A stretch of DNA of 64,000 bases from contig NZ_JAELTT010000005.1 of assembly GCF_016428975.1 (NCBI RefSeq), positions 1 to 64,000 on the forward strand, in the 5' to 3' direction. The notes below the pieces were generated by a model. The model saw nothing but the letters and a program-made list of their open reading frames with translations, was not told the origin of the DNA and did not search any database. Source of the stretch: Dyella sp. ASV21 (GTDB lineage: Bacteria; Pseudomonadota; Gammaproteobacteria; Xanthomonadales; Rhodanobacteraceae). The position numbers and the translations under genes were made by a program. Positions 17,836-26,327 of this stretch are shown here, one piece after another (position 1 is the first letter of the stretch; every line of letters begins with the position of its first letter).

Positions 17836-19547
17836 AGCCGCTGCATCTGCGTCGTCGCGCACCCCACGGTGCGCCGGTTGGCTGGTCCGCGTCGGTGCAT
17901 CCGGTACTGCAGCAGGTTTATGCCGCGCGTGGCGTGTTGTCGCCGGAGCAGGCCGAGTATCGCTTGGCACGCTTGCTGTCCCCGCATCAACTGGGTGGCA
18001 TGAAGGAAGCAGTGGCGCTGCTGATCGAGGCGATCCAGGGCGATTGGTCCATCGTGATCGCGGGCGACTACGACTGCGACGGCGCCACCGGAACCGCGGT
18101 GGCGGTGCGCGGTTTGCGCTTGCTGGGCGCGCGTCGCGTGGATTACGCGGTACCCAATCGCTTCATTCATGGCTATGGCTTGAGTCCCGCCCTGGTCGAG
18201 TCGTTGACGCCCGTGCCGCAGCTCATCGTTACGGTCGATAACGGTGTGGCCAGCATCGCGGGCGTGGCGGCGGCACGTGAGCGCGGTATCCGCGTCATCG
18301 TGACGGATCACCATCTGCCCGGCGAGCAATTGCCGGATGCCGATGCAATGGTCAATCCCAACCTCGCTGGCGAGGACTTTCCCAGCAAGGCGTTGGCAGG
18401 CGTCGGAGTGATGTTCTATCTGCTGCTGGCGCTGCGTGCCGCGCTGCGCGAGCAAGGCGTGTTTGCACCGGGTAGCGAGCCGGATCTGTCGGTGCTGCTG
18501 GACTTGGTGGCGGTGGGCACGGTAGCGGATCTGGTACCACTGGATTTCAACAATCGCGTGCTGGTAGAGGCAGGCTTGCGCCGGCTTCGTAGCGGCCAGG
18601 GTTGCGCGGGCGTCAGTGCCTTGGTCGAGGCGAGCCAGCGTAGCCTGCTTACCTTATGTGCCAGTGATCTCGGTTATGCCGTCGGTCCGCGGCTTAATGC
18701 GGCCGGCCGGCTGGAAGACATGCGCATCGGCGTGGAGTGCCTGCTCAGTGACGAGCCGGCGCAGGCGCGTCGTTATGCTGAGCTGCTCAGTTCCATCAAC
18801 AAGGAGCGGCGCGAGCTTCAGGACGCCATGGTGGCCGAGGCGGAAGTGATGGTGACTCGTGCCGCCGATACCGATGCCGTGGGTGTGGCGCTGTTCGAGC
18901 CCAGCTGGCACGCAGGTGTGGTGGGCTTGGTCGCCTCCAAACTGAAAGAGCGTCTGCATCGCCCGGTGATTGCCTTTGCGCCGGCCAGCGACGATGCACC
19001 GGATGAGTTGCGCGGCTCGGCGCGCTCCATTGCGGGTTTTCATATCCGTGATGCGCTGGCCATGATCGATGCGCGTCATCCAGGCCTTATCCAGCGCTTT
19101 GGTGGCCATGCCATGGCGGCGGGCTTGAGTCTGCGCAGCGACGACTACCCACGCTTCGCTGCGGCGTTTGATGCACTCGCGCGCGAGTGGCTGGACCAGG
19201 ATGCCCTGCAGGCCGTGCAGCTCACCGATGGCGAACTGCCGCCCGGCGCCGCCACGCTGGAGCTTGCGCATCAGTTGCGCGCGGCGGGGCCGTGGGGGCA
19301 GGCGTTTCCCGAGCCGGTATTCGACAACCTGTTCGAATGTGCCAGCTGGCGTGTCATGGGCGAGCGTCACTTGCGGCTGAGTCTGCGGGATCCGCGTGAT
19401 GGCTCGGTCCATGACGCGGTGATGTTCAACGCCTACGATGGCACGTCGCCGCCCACGGTATTTCGCGCCGTCTATGAGGTAGTGATCAACGACTGGCAGG
19501 GTCGTGAAAGCGTGCGCCTGTTGCTGCGGCACATGATCGAGCCGTAA
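17832..19547 (+). CDS. recJ: Single-stranded-DNA-specific exonuclease RecJ
   Basis: 5'-3' ssDNA exonuclease used in recombination and mismatch repair. 571 aa, the typical size. The DHH domain carries IAGDYDCDGATGTAVA (motif I) and VIVTDHHLPGE (DHH); the DHHA1 domain has RFGGHAMAAGLSL; a C-terminal OB region follows. The start at 17832 overlaps the preceding stop (ATGA), implying translational coupling. No gene follows on the same strand for 600 bp. Confidence 0.96.
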   Translation: MKPLHLRRRAPHGAPVGWSASVHPVLQQVYAARGVLSPEQAEYRLARLLSPHQLGGMKEAVALLIEAIQGDWSIVIAGDYDCDGATGTAVAVRGLRLLGARRVDYAVPNRFIHGYGLSPALVESLTPVPQLIVTVDNGVASIAGVAAARERGIRVIVTDHHLPGEQLPDADAMVNPNLAGEDFPSKALAGVGVMFYLLLALRAALREQGVFAPGSEPDLSVLLDLVAVGTVADLVPLDFNNRVLVEAGLRRLRSGQGCAGVSALVEASQRSLLTLCASDLGYAVGPRLNAAGRLEDMRIGVECLLSDEPAQARRYAELLSSINKERRELQDAMVAEAEVMVTRAADTDAVGVALFEPSWHAGVVGLVASKLKERLHRPVIAFAPASDDAPDELRGSARSIAGFHIRDALAMIDARHPGLIQRFGGHAMAAGLSLRSDDYPRFAAAFDALAREWLDQDALQAVQLTDGELPPGAATLELAHQLRAAGPWGQAFPEPVFDNLFECASWRVMGERHLRLSLRDPRDGSVHDAVMFNAYDGTSPPTVFRAVYEVVINDWQGRESVRLLLRHMIEP

Positions 19548-19565
19548 GCCTGGTGCGTGCGTCGA

Positions 19566-19811
19566 TCATGTCGCCGCGTCGCGTTGGGCCATCAATGCGC
19601 AAAGGCGCTCGCGACGCTCCTGGCGGCTGAAGCCATTGGCGTCGAGCATGTGCCGCTCGGCCTCGCGTATTTGCAGTTCGCCAGCCGTATGGCGCCGCAA
19701 CTGCCCGCGCAATAGTTCGTTCTCCAGTTCGAGCAGTCGATACAGTTCGAGCAGGTCATCAAAGGCGCGCAGCATGGTTTCAGTCGCATTGTTCGCTTCC
19801 ATCGATGTCAT
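19566..19811 (-). CDS. Small coiled-coil protein, unknown function
   Basis: 81 aa, largely one predicted amphipathic helix: heptad-like Leu/Glu spacing in MLRAFDDLLELYRLLELENELLRGQLRR, then a basic C-terminal part with RQERRERLCALMAQ. GGAG sits 9 nt before the ATG. Convergent with recJ. No family recognised; a dimerising helper or regulator is possible but not shown. Confidence 0.6.
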   Translation of the reverse strand: MTSMEANNATETMLRAFDDLLELYRLLELENELLRGQLRRHTAGELQIREAERHMLDANGFSRQERRERLCALMAQRDAAT

Positions 19812-20157
19812 CGGTCACCACTCCGTTACATGGGCTTCCGACAGTGAAGGCCCTCCGATTAATCGATGGTGATAGAGCGGCTGGGGCAAGGTGCGATTCA
19901 GGCTTTGCGCGGCGCGCCATTCACGAACGCCAAGATCATGTGTATCAGTGATGAAACAGTCGTGGGCCATGCACGCCTGTTTTGCGGGTGCCGTGACCAA
20001 AGTAGTCCAAACCCTACGCATTGCTAGGTGAGGGGCTGATAGGCTCCTCAACCAGACTGAGTGCACCCTTGATCGGTCCCGTGAGGACAGCGTGACGAGT
20101 TGATCGCTCACACGATTCAGGGGTGGCGGGGCTCTCTTCTAGAACAGGGTTGGCAAC
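19812..20157. other. 346-bp stretch without a convincing gene
   Basis: A minus-strand ORF (19815-20111) crosses it but has no visible domain; only its last ~50 codons look possibly protein-like. The stretch probably holds promoters for the flanking divergent small genes. I see no repeat or clear hairpin. Confidence 0.4.
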
Positions 20158-20394
20158 ATGGTCACCTATTCGCTCAAGCAGTCCGTCGATGGTCTTTGGA
20201 GTCTGTGCCGCGCCGAGGCTTCGCTCTTTCATGGCTTGCAGTTGTCGGCCGCCATCCGGCTGGCGCGGGAGGTGGCTCGTGACGAGCACTTTCGCTCGGG
20301 GCGTGTGGTGAGGGTGGAGATGCCTGGTACCGGTTCATCCATTCGCTTGGCGCACTACGCACGTTATGCGTTGCCCCTGGAGAAGGCGGCGTAG
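20158..20394 (+). CDS. Small conserved-looking protein, unknown function
   Basis: 78 aa. A compact αβ-looking protein with an AIRLAREVARDEHFRSGRVVRVEMPG segment (helix followed by a β-strand) that recalls the small DUF2188-like host proteins of xanthomonads. AGGG lies about 13 nt before the ATG, a weak ribosome site. No membrane segment, no signal peptide. Function unknown. Confidence 0.55.
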   Translation: MVTYSLKQSVDGLWSLCRAEASLFHGLQLSAAIRLAREVARDEHFRSGRVVRVEMPGTGSSIRLAHYARYALPLEKAA

Positions 20395-20506
20395 CCGCTC
20401 GTATCGCTGCATCCGTGTGCGTGAATGCGTGGCGGTCGACCGGCGTGGCTTGTCGGATGAGCTTTGGCTAGGCAAAGTCGTGGGACTTTCCAGTAAGGAT
20501 CTGTCC

Positions 20507-22198
20507 ATGCGCTTGCCGTTCCGTCGCTCCGCTTTGGCCTTGCTTGCGCTGGCCGCGCTGCCGCTTCAGGCGACCACGCTGCTGATCAATGCCCACATTC
20601 ACACCATGGACCCGGCGCAGCCAGAGGCCACCGCGTTGGCCTGGAAAGAGGACGGTCGCCTGCTGGCCGTGGGCAGTGCCGTCGATCTACAGAAGCGCTA
20701 CCCGGATGCGACCAAGGTGGATGCACGCGGCGCCACGGTAATTCCGGGTCTGATCGATGCCCATGGCCACATGCTGGGTCTGGGCATGACGCACGTGCAG
20801 GTCGATCTGGTTGGCACAACGTCGAAGGCGGACATTCTGGCGCGCCTGAAGGCGGGCGCGGCCAAGCTGCCGAAAGGCGCCTGGTTGATCGGTCGTGGCT
20901 GGGATCAGAACCGCTGGGCAGGCAAGCAGTTTCCGACGGCCGCCGACCTGGATGCGGCGTTTCCCGATCGCCCGGTGTACTTGGAGCGTATCGATGGGCA
21001 TGCATCCTGGATGAACTCCGCGGCCATGAAGCATGCGACCAAGCCGCTGGACGGCGAGTGGCAGCCCGAAGGTGGACGCATTCTGCGCGTGGGCAGTCGG
21101 GCCAGTGGTGTGCTGGTGGATGGCGCCATGGGCCTCGTGGCCGAGGCCATTCCGCCGTTGACGCACGAGCAAACGCGTGAAGCCTACAAGGCGGCCTTCG
21201 AAGACGCCGTGTCGTCGGGGCTTACCGGTGTGCACGATCCGGGCGTGAGCCTGGGGGACTTCAAAGTGTTGCAGGAGATGGCTGCGGCAGGCGAAATTCC
21301 GTTGCGCCTGTATGAGATGGCCGACGGCAATCATGAAGCGCTGGACTGGCTGTGCACGCAAGGTGGTCATTGGGCAGACGCGGGCGGACGCCTGCAAATG
21401 CGCACCGTGAAGCTCTATATGGATGGCGCCCTGGGTAGTCGCGGCGCGGCCTTGCTGTCCGACTACAGCGACGATCATGGCAACAGGGGCATCCTGGTAA
21501 CTTCCCCGGACGCCTATCGCAGCGCCGTGGAGAAGGCCCGTCGCTGCCACGTGCAGGTGGCCACCCATGCCATCGGTGATCGTGGCAACCGGATGGTGCT
21601 CGATACGTATCAGGCCGTGCTGGGCGATGGTGCCGCGAGCGATCACCGCTGGCGCGTCGAGCATGCGCAGATCCTGGCGCTGGACGATATTCCTCGCTTC
21701 GCCACGCTGCATTTGATTGCTTCGATGCAGCCCACGCATGCCACGTCCGACATGCCCTGGGCCGAGCAGCGCCTGGGTGTGGAGCGCCTCAAGGGTGCGT
21801 ATGCGTGGCAGCGGTTTCTCCACGAAAAGGTGCCGCTCGCCTTCGGTTCGGATTTCCCGGTGGAGCAGGTCAACCCCATGCTGGGTGTCTATGCGGCGGT
21901 AACGCGGCAGGACCTCAAGGGGCAGCCCCCGGGCGGGTGGTTGCCGGACCAGCGGGTGAGTCGCCTGCAGGCGCTGGCGGGCTTTACGCGTGGTGCCGCG
22001 TACGCGGCCTTCATGGAAAACGAGGTCGGCGTGCTCAAGCCCGGCATGCGGGCCGACTTCGTGCTGCTGGATGGCGACGTGATGACCGTGGCGCCACGCG
22101 ACATCGCCGGTCTCAAGCCACTCAGTACATGGGTGGATGGCAAGGCGGTCTATCGCGCCGACCAGGCGGGCGCCCCAAAGACAAACGCCACGCAGTAA
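20507..22198 (+). CDS. Exported amidohydrolase (YtcJ-type, amidohydrolase 3 family)
   Basis: 563 aa. Signal peptide MRLPFRRSALALLALAALPLQA, then a metal-dependent hydrolase: the HxH metal motif in VIPGLIDAHGHMLG, Lys-containing TVKLYMDGALGSRG, His in VATHAIGDRGN, VEHAQIL, and the Asp ligand in FGSDFPVEQVNP. LLINAHIHTMD begins the small β domain completed by the C-terminal GMRADFVLLDGD. The family includes imidazolonepropionase-like and N-substituted formamide hydrolases; the substrate is unknown, acting in the periplasm. AAGGAT precedes the chosen ATG by 6 nt. Confidence 0.9.
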   Translation: MRLPFRRSALALLALAALPLQATTLLINAHIHTMDPAQPEATALAWKEDGRLLAVGSAVDLQKRYPDATKVDARGATVIPGLIDAHGHMLGLGMTHVQVDLVGTTSKADILARLKAGAAKLPKGAWLIGRGWDQNRWAGKQFPTAADLDAAFPDRPVYLERIDGHASWMNSAAMKHATKPLDGEWQPEGGRILRVGSRASGVLVDGAMGLVAEAIPPLTHEQTREAYKAAFEDAVSSGLTGVHDPGVSLGDFKVLQEMAAAGEIPLRLYEMADGNHEALDWLCTQGGHWADAGGRLQMRTVKLYMDGALGSRGAALLSDYSDDHGNRGILVTSPDAYRSAVEKARRCHVQVATHAIGDRGNRMVLDTYQAVLGDGAASDHRWRVEHAQILALDDIPRFATLHLIASMQPTHATSDMPWAEQRLGVERLKGAYAWQRFLHEKVPLAFGSDFPVEQVNPMLGVYAAVTRQDLKGQPPGGWLPDQRVSRLQALAGFTRGAAYAAFMENEVGVLKPGMRADFVLLDGDVMTVAPRDIAGLKPLSTWVDGKAVYRADQAGAPKTNATQ

Positions 22199-22210
22199 TG
22201 CGTGGCGTTT
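22183..22210. terminator. Terminator shared by the amidohydrolase and azoR genes
   Basis: AAACGCCACGCA, GTAA loop, TGCGTGGCGTTT: a 12-bp perfect stem that includes the amidohydrolase stop codon. It lies between two convergent genes and works in either direction by symmetry, though the T tracts are short. Confidence 0.75.
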
Positions 22211-22231
22211 GCGGGGACGGTGGTGCGGGTA

Positions 22232-22816
22232 TTACGCGGCCTTGCGAGCCACTACGCCAATATTGCTGTGGGCGGACTTCAGCGATTCGGCCTTGTTGTC
22301 CTCGCTGATGGCCACGCCCTCGGCGCGTACGAACTCAAGGTCCGTCACGCCCAGGAAGCCAAATACCGCACGCAGGTAGGTTTCCTGGAAATCCATCGGG
22401 GCGGCGGCGCTGCCTTCGCTGTAAATGCCGCCACGCGCGGAGGCAATGATCACTCGCTTGCCGCCCGCCAGGCCTTCCGGGCCATTGGCGGTGTAGCGGA
22501 ACGACTTGCCGGCGACGGCGATGCGATCGATCCAGGCCTTGAGCTGGCTGGGGATCGAGAAGTTGTACATGGGGGCGCCGATCACTACCACGTCAGCGGC
22601 CAGGAACTCCTCCAGCATCTGGCTGCCGAGCACCGCCGCGGGGTCGCTGGCATCGGCCACCGGAGTCCAGTGCGGGATCGGGTTGGCGACCAGATCGTGG
22701 TAAATCACTTCGGCAGCCGGCTGGTTGTGCGTCAGTTCGGCCACGATGGCCGCGGTCAGGCCGCGCGAGACCGAGTGGCCACCCAGGGCGCTAGCGTCGA
22801 GATGCAGCAGTTTCAT
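22232..22816 (-). CDS. azoR: FMN-dependent NADH-azoreductase
   Basis: Flavodoxin-fold quinone/azo reductase, cytoplasmic homodimer. 194 aa. KLLHLDASALGGHSVSR is the FMN-phosphate loop, VVVIGAPMYNFSIPSQLKAW the flavin-contacting strand-loop, and ASARGGIYSEG the third FMN contact; all are standard AzoR landmarks. Transcribed divergently from a LysR regulator, the usual arrangement for redox-responsive quinone reductases. Confidence 0.95.
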   Translation of the reverse strand: MKLLHLDASALGGHSVSRGLTAAIVAELTHNQPAAEVIYHDLVANPIPHWTPVADASDPAAVLGSQMLEEFLAADVVVIGAPMYNFSIPSQLKAWIDRIAVAGKSFRYTANGPEGLAGGKRVIIASARGGIYSEGSAAAPMDFQETYLRAVFGFLGVTDLEFVRAEGVAISEDNKAESLKSAHSNIGVVARKAA

Positions 22817-22930
22817 GGTATTTCCTCAGGTAACGGGCCGGTCGTCCGGCGACAGGGCTAAGTTAGCCATCGGACAATCGCCTGATAAGTCGGGTAAACT
22901 TGAACGTATTGTTCTCACAGGGAAACGGCG
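22817..22930. promoter_or_regulatory. azoR/LysR divergent promoter with candidate operator
   Basis: 114 bp between divergent starts. TGAAC-GTATT-GTTCT (22901-22915) is an inverted repeat of the T-N11-A type bound by LysR proteins, placed 16 bp before the LysR start codon, where it could control both genes. No obvious -35/-10 hexamers were assigned. Confidence 0.5.
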
Positions 22931-23884
22931 ATGACGGTACTGGAAGGCGCCCTGCAGGATCTGAATGACCTGTATTTCTTCGCTGCGGTGGTGGAGCACG
23001 GCGGCTTCTCATCGGCCGGCCGCGCGCTGGGCATTCCGAAGTCGCGCCTGAGCAAGCGCATTGCCCAGTTGGAAGAGCGGCTGGGAGTGCGTCTGCTGCA
23101 GCGAACCACCCGTCGTTTCGTCGTGACCGAGGTGGGCGAGCGCTTCTACGGTCACTGCCGCGCTGTGTTGGAGGAGGCGCGTGCCGCCCAGGAGGCGGTG
23201 GAAGAGGTGCGTTCGGAGCCGCGGGGCGTCGTGCGGGTGAGTTGCCCGGTTTCCCTGGTGCAGACCGTGGTGGGTCACGTGCTGCCCGATTTCCTGGCGC
23301 AACATCCGAAAATGCAGGTGCGCCTGCAGGCGACGGATCGCCGTGTGGATGTGATCGGCGAGGGCTTTGACGTGGCCATTCGCGTGCGCAGCAAGCTCGA
23401 TACGGATGCCACCCTGGTCATGCGTACCTTTGGTCAGTCACGCGTTTTGCCGGTGGCGAGCCCGGCACTGCTCAAGCACTACGGCTACCCCAAGGTGCCG
23501 GGCGACCTGTCCAACCTGCCGGCGCTCACGATGAACGAGCACGAGGGAGCGCAGAGCTGGGAGCTACTGGACGCCCAGGGTGAGCGCGTGGTGGTGGACA
23601 TCCAGCCGCGCCTGATCTGCGGGGATTTTGCCGCGCTGCTGGAGTGTGCCAAGCGAGGTGTCGGCGTGGCCATGCTGCCGGAGTTCGTCTGTGGTCCGGC
23701 GGTGGGGCGCGGCGAGCTGGAGGTGGTGCTGCCCGAGTGGAGCGTGCCGCAGGGCACCATGCATTTCGTTTACCCCAGCCGTCGAGGCTTGCTGCCTGGC
23801 GTTCGCGCCTTTGTGGACTTCCTGGCGGAGCGGCTGCCCGATACCGTGCGGGAAAAGCATGCCGAGTGCAGTAAATACGTTTAG
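22931..23884 (+). CDS. LysR-family transcriptional regulator
   Basis: 317 aa. N-terminal winged HTH (~10-70: DLYFFAAVVEHGGFSSAGRALGIPKSRLSKRIAQLEERLGVRLL in type), then a periplasmic-binding-protein-like effector domain with VRVSCPVSLVQTVV and GVAMLPEFV. It resembles the CrgA/AaeR-like subgroup that controls neighbouring reductases. Divergent from azoR, so azoR is the likely target; the ligand is unknown. Confidence 0.92.
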   Translation: MTVLEGALQDLNDLYFFAAVVEHGGFSSAGRALGIPKSRLSKRIAQLEERLGVRLLQRTTRRFVVTEVGERFYGHCRAVLEEARAAQEAVEEVRSEPRGVVRVSCPVSLVQTVVGHVLPDFLAQHPKMQVRLQATDRRVDVIGEGFDVAIRVRSKLDTDATLVMRTFGQSRVLPVASPALLKHYGYPKVPGDLSNLPALTMNEHEGAQSWELLDAQGERVVVDIQPRLICGDFAALLECAKRGVGVAMLPEFVCGPAVGRGELEVVLPEWSVPQGTMHFVYPSRRGLLPGVRAFVDFLAERLPDTVREKHAECSKYV

Positions 23885-23944
23885 TCGTAGCCCAGTCAAA
23901 GCCTCGTGCTAGCATCCCAGTTTGGCCTTTTAGACATCCGGATC

Positions 23945-25090
23945 ATGCAGATCGACACCAAGCTTCCGAAAGTAGGCACCACCATCTTCAGCGTCATGAG
24001 TCAGTTGGCGCTGGAGCACAAGGCAGTGAACCTGGGGCAGGGCTTTCCGGACTTCGAGCCGCCGCAGCCGCTGCGCGACGCGATCACTCGCGCCATGGCC
24101 GAGGGGCGCAACCAGTATGCGCCGGGCATCGGCTTGCCGGGCCTGCGCGAGCAGATCGCGCTGAAGACGGAGCGCCTGTACGGCCATCGCCTGAGCGCCG
24201 ATGCCGAGGTCACCGTCACCTCAGGCGCTACTGAGGCGCTGTTTGCGGCCATTGCCGCCGTGGTGCGCGCGGGCGATGAAGTGATCGTGTTCGACCCGGC
24301 CTATGACAGCTATGAGCCGGCCATCGAGTTGCAGGGCGCGCGTGCGGTGCATATTCCTCTGCAGGCGCCGACCTTCGCCGTCGATTGGCAGCGCGTGCGC
24401 GATGCAGTCACGCCCAAGACGCGCATGATCCTTATCAACAGTCCGCACAATCCAACCGGCGCCGTGCTTTCCGCGGCCGACCTGGACGAATTGGCCGCGA
24501 TCGTTCGCGATACGGAAATCGTGGTGCTGTCGGACGAGGTGTACGAGCACATCGTGTATGACGGCGAGCAGCACCAGAGTGTGCTTCGCCATGCTGAGCT
24601 CGCAGCGCGCAGTTTTGTGGTGTCCTCCTTTGGCAAAACCTATCACTGCACCGGCTGGAAGCTGGGCTATGCGGTGGCGCCCAAGGCGTTGAGTGCGGAA
24701 TTTCGCAAGGTGCATCAATACCTCACGTTCTGCACGTTCCATCCCGCGCAGGTCGCTTTTGCCGAGTTCATGGCGAGCACGCCGCAGCACTACCTTGAGC
24801 TGCCGGCGTTCTACCAGGTCAAGCGCGATCGTTTCCGCGAGCTCATTAAGCCGTCGCGCTTGAAGTTGCTCGACGTGCCGGGCGGCTACTTCCAGTTGGT
24901 CGATTACTCGGCCATCAGCGATAAGGACGATGTGTCCTTCTGCGAATGGCTGGTAAAGGAGGGCGGCGTGGCAGCGATTCCGCTTACTCCGTTTTACGAT
25001 AAGGCGCCGGGCACGCATTTGCTGCGCCTGTGCTTCGCCAAGAGCGATGCCACCATGGAGGCGGCCGCGGAGCGTCTATGCAAGCTCTAA
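23945..25090 (+). CDS. Class I/II aminotransferase, YbdL-type (methionine/glutamine transaminase)
   Basis: 381 aa PLP enzyme. SSFGKTYHCTGWKLGY holds the PLP-binding Lys; NSPHNPTGAV and LSDEVYEHIVYDG are fold-type I landmarks; the C-terminal LRLCFAK Arg binds the substrate carboxylate. The sequence most resembles E. coli YbdL, which prefers methionine. The ATG at 23945 is chosen because family homology starts at once (KLPKVGTTIFSVMSQLA). The downstream amidase gene overlaps it by 13 bp, so the two are co-translated and probably act in sequence. Confidence 0.9.
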   Translation: MQIDTKLPKVGTTIFSVMSQLALEHKAVNLGQGFPDFEPPQPLRDAITRAMAEGRNQYAPGIGLPGLREQIALKTERLYGHRLSADAEVTVTSGATEALFAAIAAVVRAGDEVIVFDPAYDSYEPAIELQGARAVHIPLQAPTFAVDWQRVRDAVTPKTRMILINSPHNPTGAVLSAADLDELAAIVRDTEIVVLSDEVYEHIVYDGEQHQSVLRHAELAARSFVVSSFGKTYHCTGWKLGYAVAPKALSAEFRKVHQYLTFCTFHPAQVAFAEFMASTPQHYLELPAFYQVKRDRFRELIKPSRLKLLDVPGGYFQLVDYSAISDKDDVSFCEWLVKEGGVAAIPLTPFYDKAPGTHLLRLCFAKSDATMEAAAERLCKL

Positions 25091-25878
25091 CCCTCAGCCT
25101 CGTCCAGGGCGCGACGCGTTGGCACGATGCCCCGGCCAACCGCGAATACTACGGCGAGTTGGTGCGCCGCACGGCAGGACAGACCGATTTGGTGGTGCTG
25201 CCGGAAACCTTCCTCTCGGGCTTCAGCAACGATACGCGGGCCAGCGCCGAGACGATGGATGGCGAGGGTGTGGCCTGGATGCGCGCGCTGGCGGAAGAGG
25301 TGGGCGCAGTGCTGTGCGGCAGCCTGGCCATTCGCGAGGATGACAAGGTCTACAACCGTCTTATCTGGGCGCGCCCTGATGGAACCTACGCGCAGTACGA
25401 CAAGCGTCATCTGTTTCGCATGGCCGGCGAGCACACGCGTTACGGCGGCGGCAGCGAGCGCCTGATCGTGGAGTTGAAGGGGTGGCGCATCCTGCCGCAG
25501 GTTTGCTATGACCTGCGTTTTCCGGTGTGGCTGCGCAACGGTCGCCGCGAATCCGCGACAGGCGGGATGGAATATGACCTGGCCTTGTTCGTTGCGAACT
25601 GGCCGGCGCCGCGACGTCAGCCTTGGCGCACCTTGCTGCGCGCACGTGCCATTGAAAATCTCAGCTACGTCGTGGGCCTCAATCGCGTGGGCGTGGACGG
25701 CAATGATCTGCCTTATGCGGGCGACAGTGCCGTGCTCGATCCCATCGGTGAGCCGCTGGTGGAGTTGGGGCCGCAGGAGCAGGTGGTGACGGTAACGCTG
25801 GACCCCGCGCCGTTGCTCGCGCATCGCGAGCGCTTTCCTGCATGGATGGATGCGGACACATTCACGCTCGACGTCTGA
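25078..25878 (+). CDS. Omega-amidase of the nitrilase superfamily (YafV-like)
   Basis: 266 aa. Catalytic triad visible: E in VVLPETFLSGF, K in YDKRHLFRMAGE and C in PQVCYDLRFPVWLRN. These flanks are those of YafV/Nit2-type omega-amidases, which hydrolyse α-keto amides such as 2-oxoglutaramate left after glutamine transamination. The overlap with the aminotransferase gene supports a transaminase plus omega-amidase module, known for methionine salvage coupled to glutamine use. A bidirectional terminator follows. Confidence 0.88.
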   Translation: MQALTLSLVQGATRWHDAPANREYYGELVRRTAGQTDLVVLPETFLSGFSNDTRASAETMDGEGVAWMRALAEEVGAVLCGSLAIREDDKVYNRLIWARPDGTYAQYDKRHLFRMAGEHTRYGGGSERLIVELKGWRILPQVCYDLRFPVWLRNGRRESATGGMEYDLALFVANWPAPRRQPWRTLLRARAIENLSYVVGLNRVGVDGNDLPYAGDSAVLDPIGEPLVELGPQEQVVTVTLDPAPLLAHRERFPAWMDADTFTLDV

Positions 25879-25902
25879 GCGTGGAGGCATAGATGCGAAA
25901 AG

Positions 25903-25929
25903 AAAAAGGGGCGTCGATCGCCCCTTTTT
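25903..25929. terminator. Bidirectional terminator
   Basis: AAAAAGGGGCG, TCGAT loop, CGCCCCTTTTT: 11-bp stem with A/T tracts on both sides between the convergent amidase and arsC genes. Confidence 0.93.
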
Positions 25930-25965
25930 CTGGTTGACTGGTTGCTCGCCGCTGTCGGCGCAAGC

Positions 25966-26313
25966 TCAGAGTATCGCCAGCACCGCTTCAGGCGGGCGGC
26001 CGATGGCCGCCTTGCCGTTGGCCACCACGATGGGTCGTTCGATCAGGCGTGGATGACTGGCCATGGCCTGCAGCAGGCTGGTGTCATCCAGCGACGGGTC
26101 ATCGAGCCCCAGTTCGGTGTATTCCGCCTCGCCCTTGCGGATCAGCTCACGCGGCGTCATGCCGAGCTTGCCGAGCAGGTCGGCAAGTTCGGCAGCGCTG
26201 GGTGGCGTATCGAGGTAATGGATGACCTCGCACGTCAGCCCGCGCTCTTCCAGCAGCGCGAGCGTGGCGCGCGACTTGGAGCAGCGGGCGTTGTGATAGA
26301 TGCGCGGTGTCAT
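25966..26313 (-). CDS. arsC: Arsenate reductase-like protein (ArsC, glutaredoxin-dependent)
   Basis: 115 aa thioredoxin-fold protein. Catalytic Cys in IYHNARCSKSRATL (residue ~11), with the conserved Arg residues in RPIVVANGKAAIGRPPE. Reduces arsenate using glutaredoxin and glutathione in characterised homologues. No arsB, acr3 or arsR nearby, so a chromosomal housekeeping homologue (YfgD-like) is as likely as a resistance gene. It lies 15 bp downstream of rluB on the same strand. Confidence 0.88.
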   Translation of the reverse strand: MTPRIYHNARCSKSRATLALLEERGLTCEVIHYLDTPPSAAELADLLGKLGMTPRELIRKGEAEYTELGLDDPSLDDTSLLQAMASHPRLIERPIVVANGKAAIGRPPEAVLAIL

Positions 26314-26327
26314 CTCAGCTCTCGGTA

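Noticed and set aside
19815-20111. 98-aa minus-strand ORF between recJ-side genes
   Set aside because: No domain and no good ribosome site; treated as uncertain intergenic sequence.
25966-26313. Arsenic-resistance operon
   Set aside because: Only an ArsC-like gene is present; no arsR, arsB or acr3 nearby.
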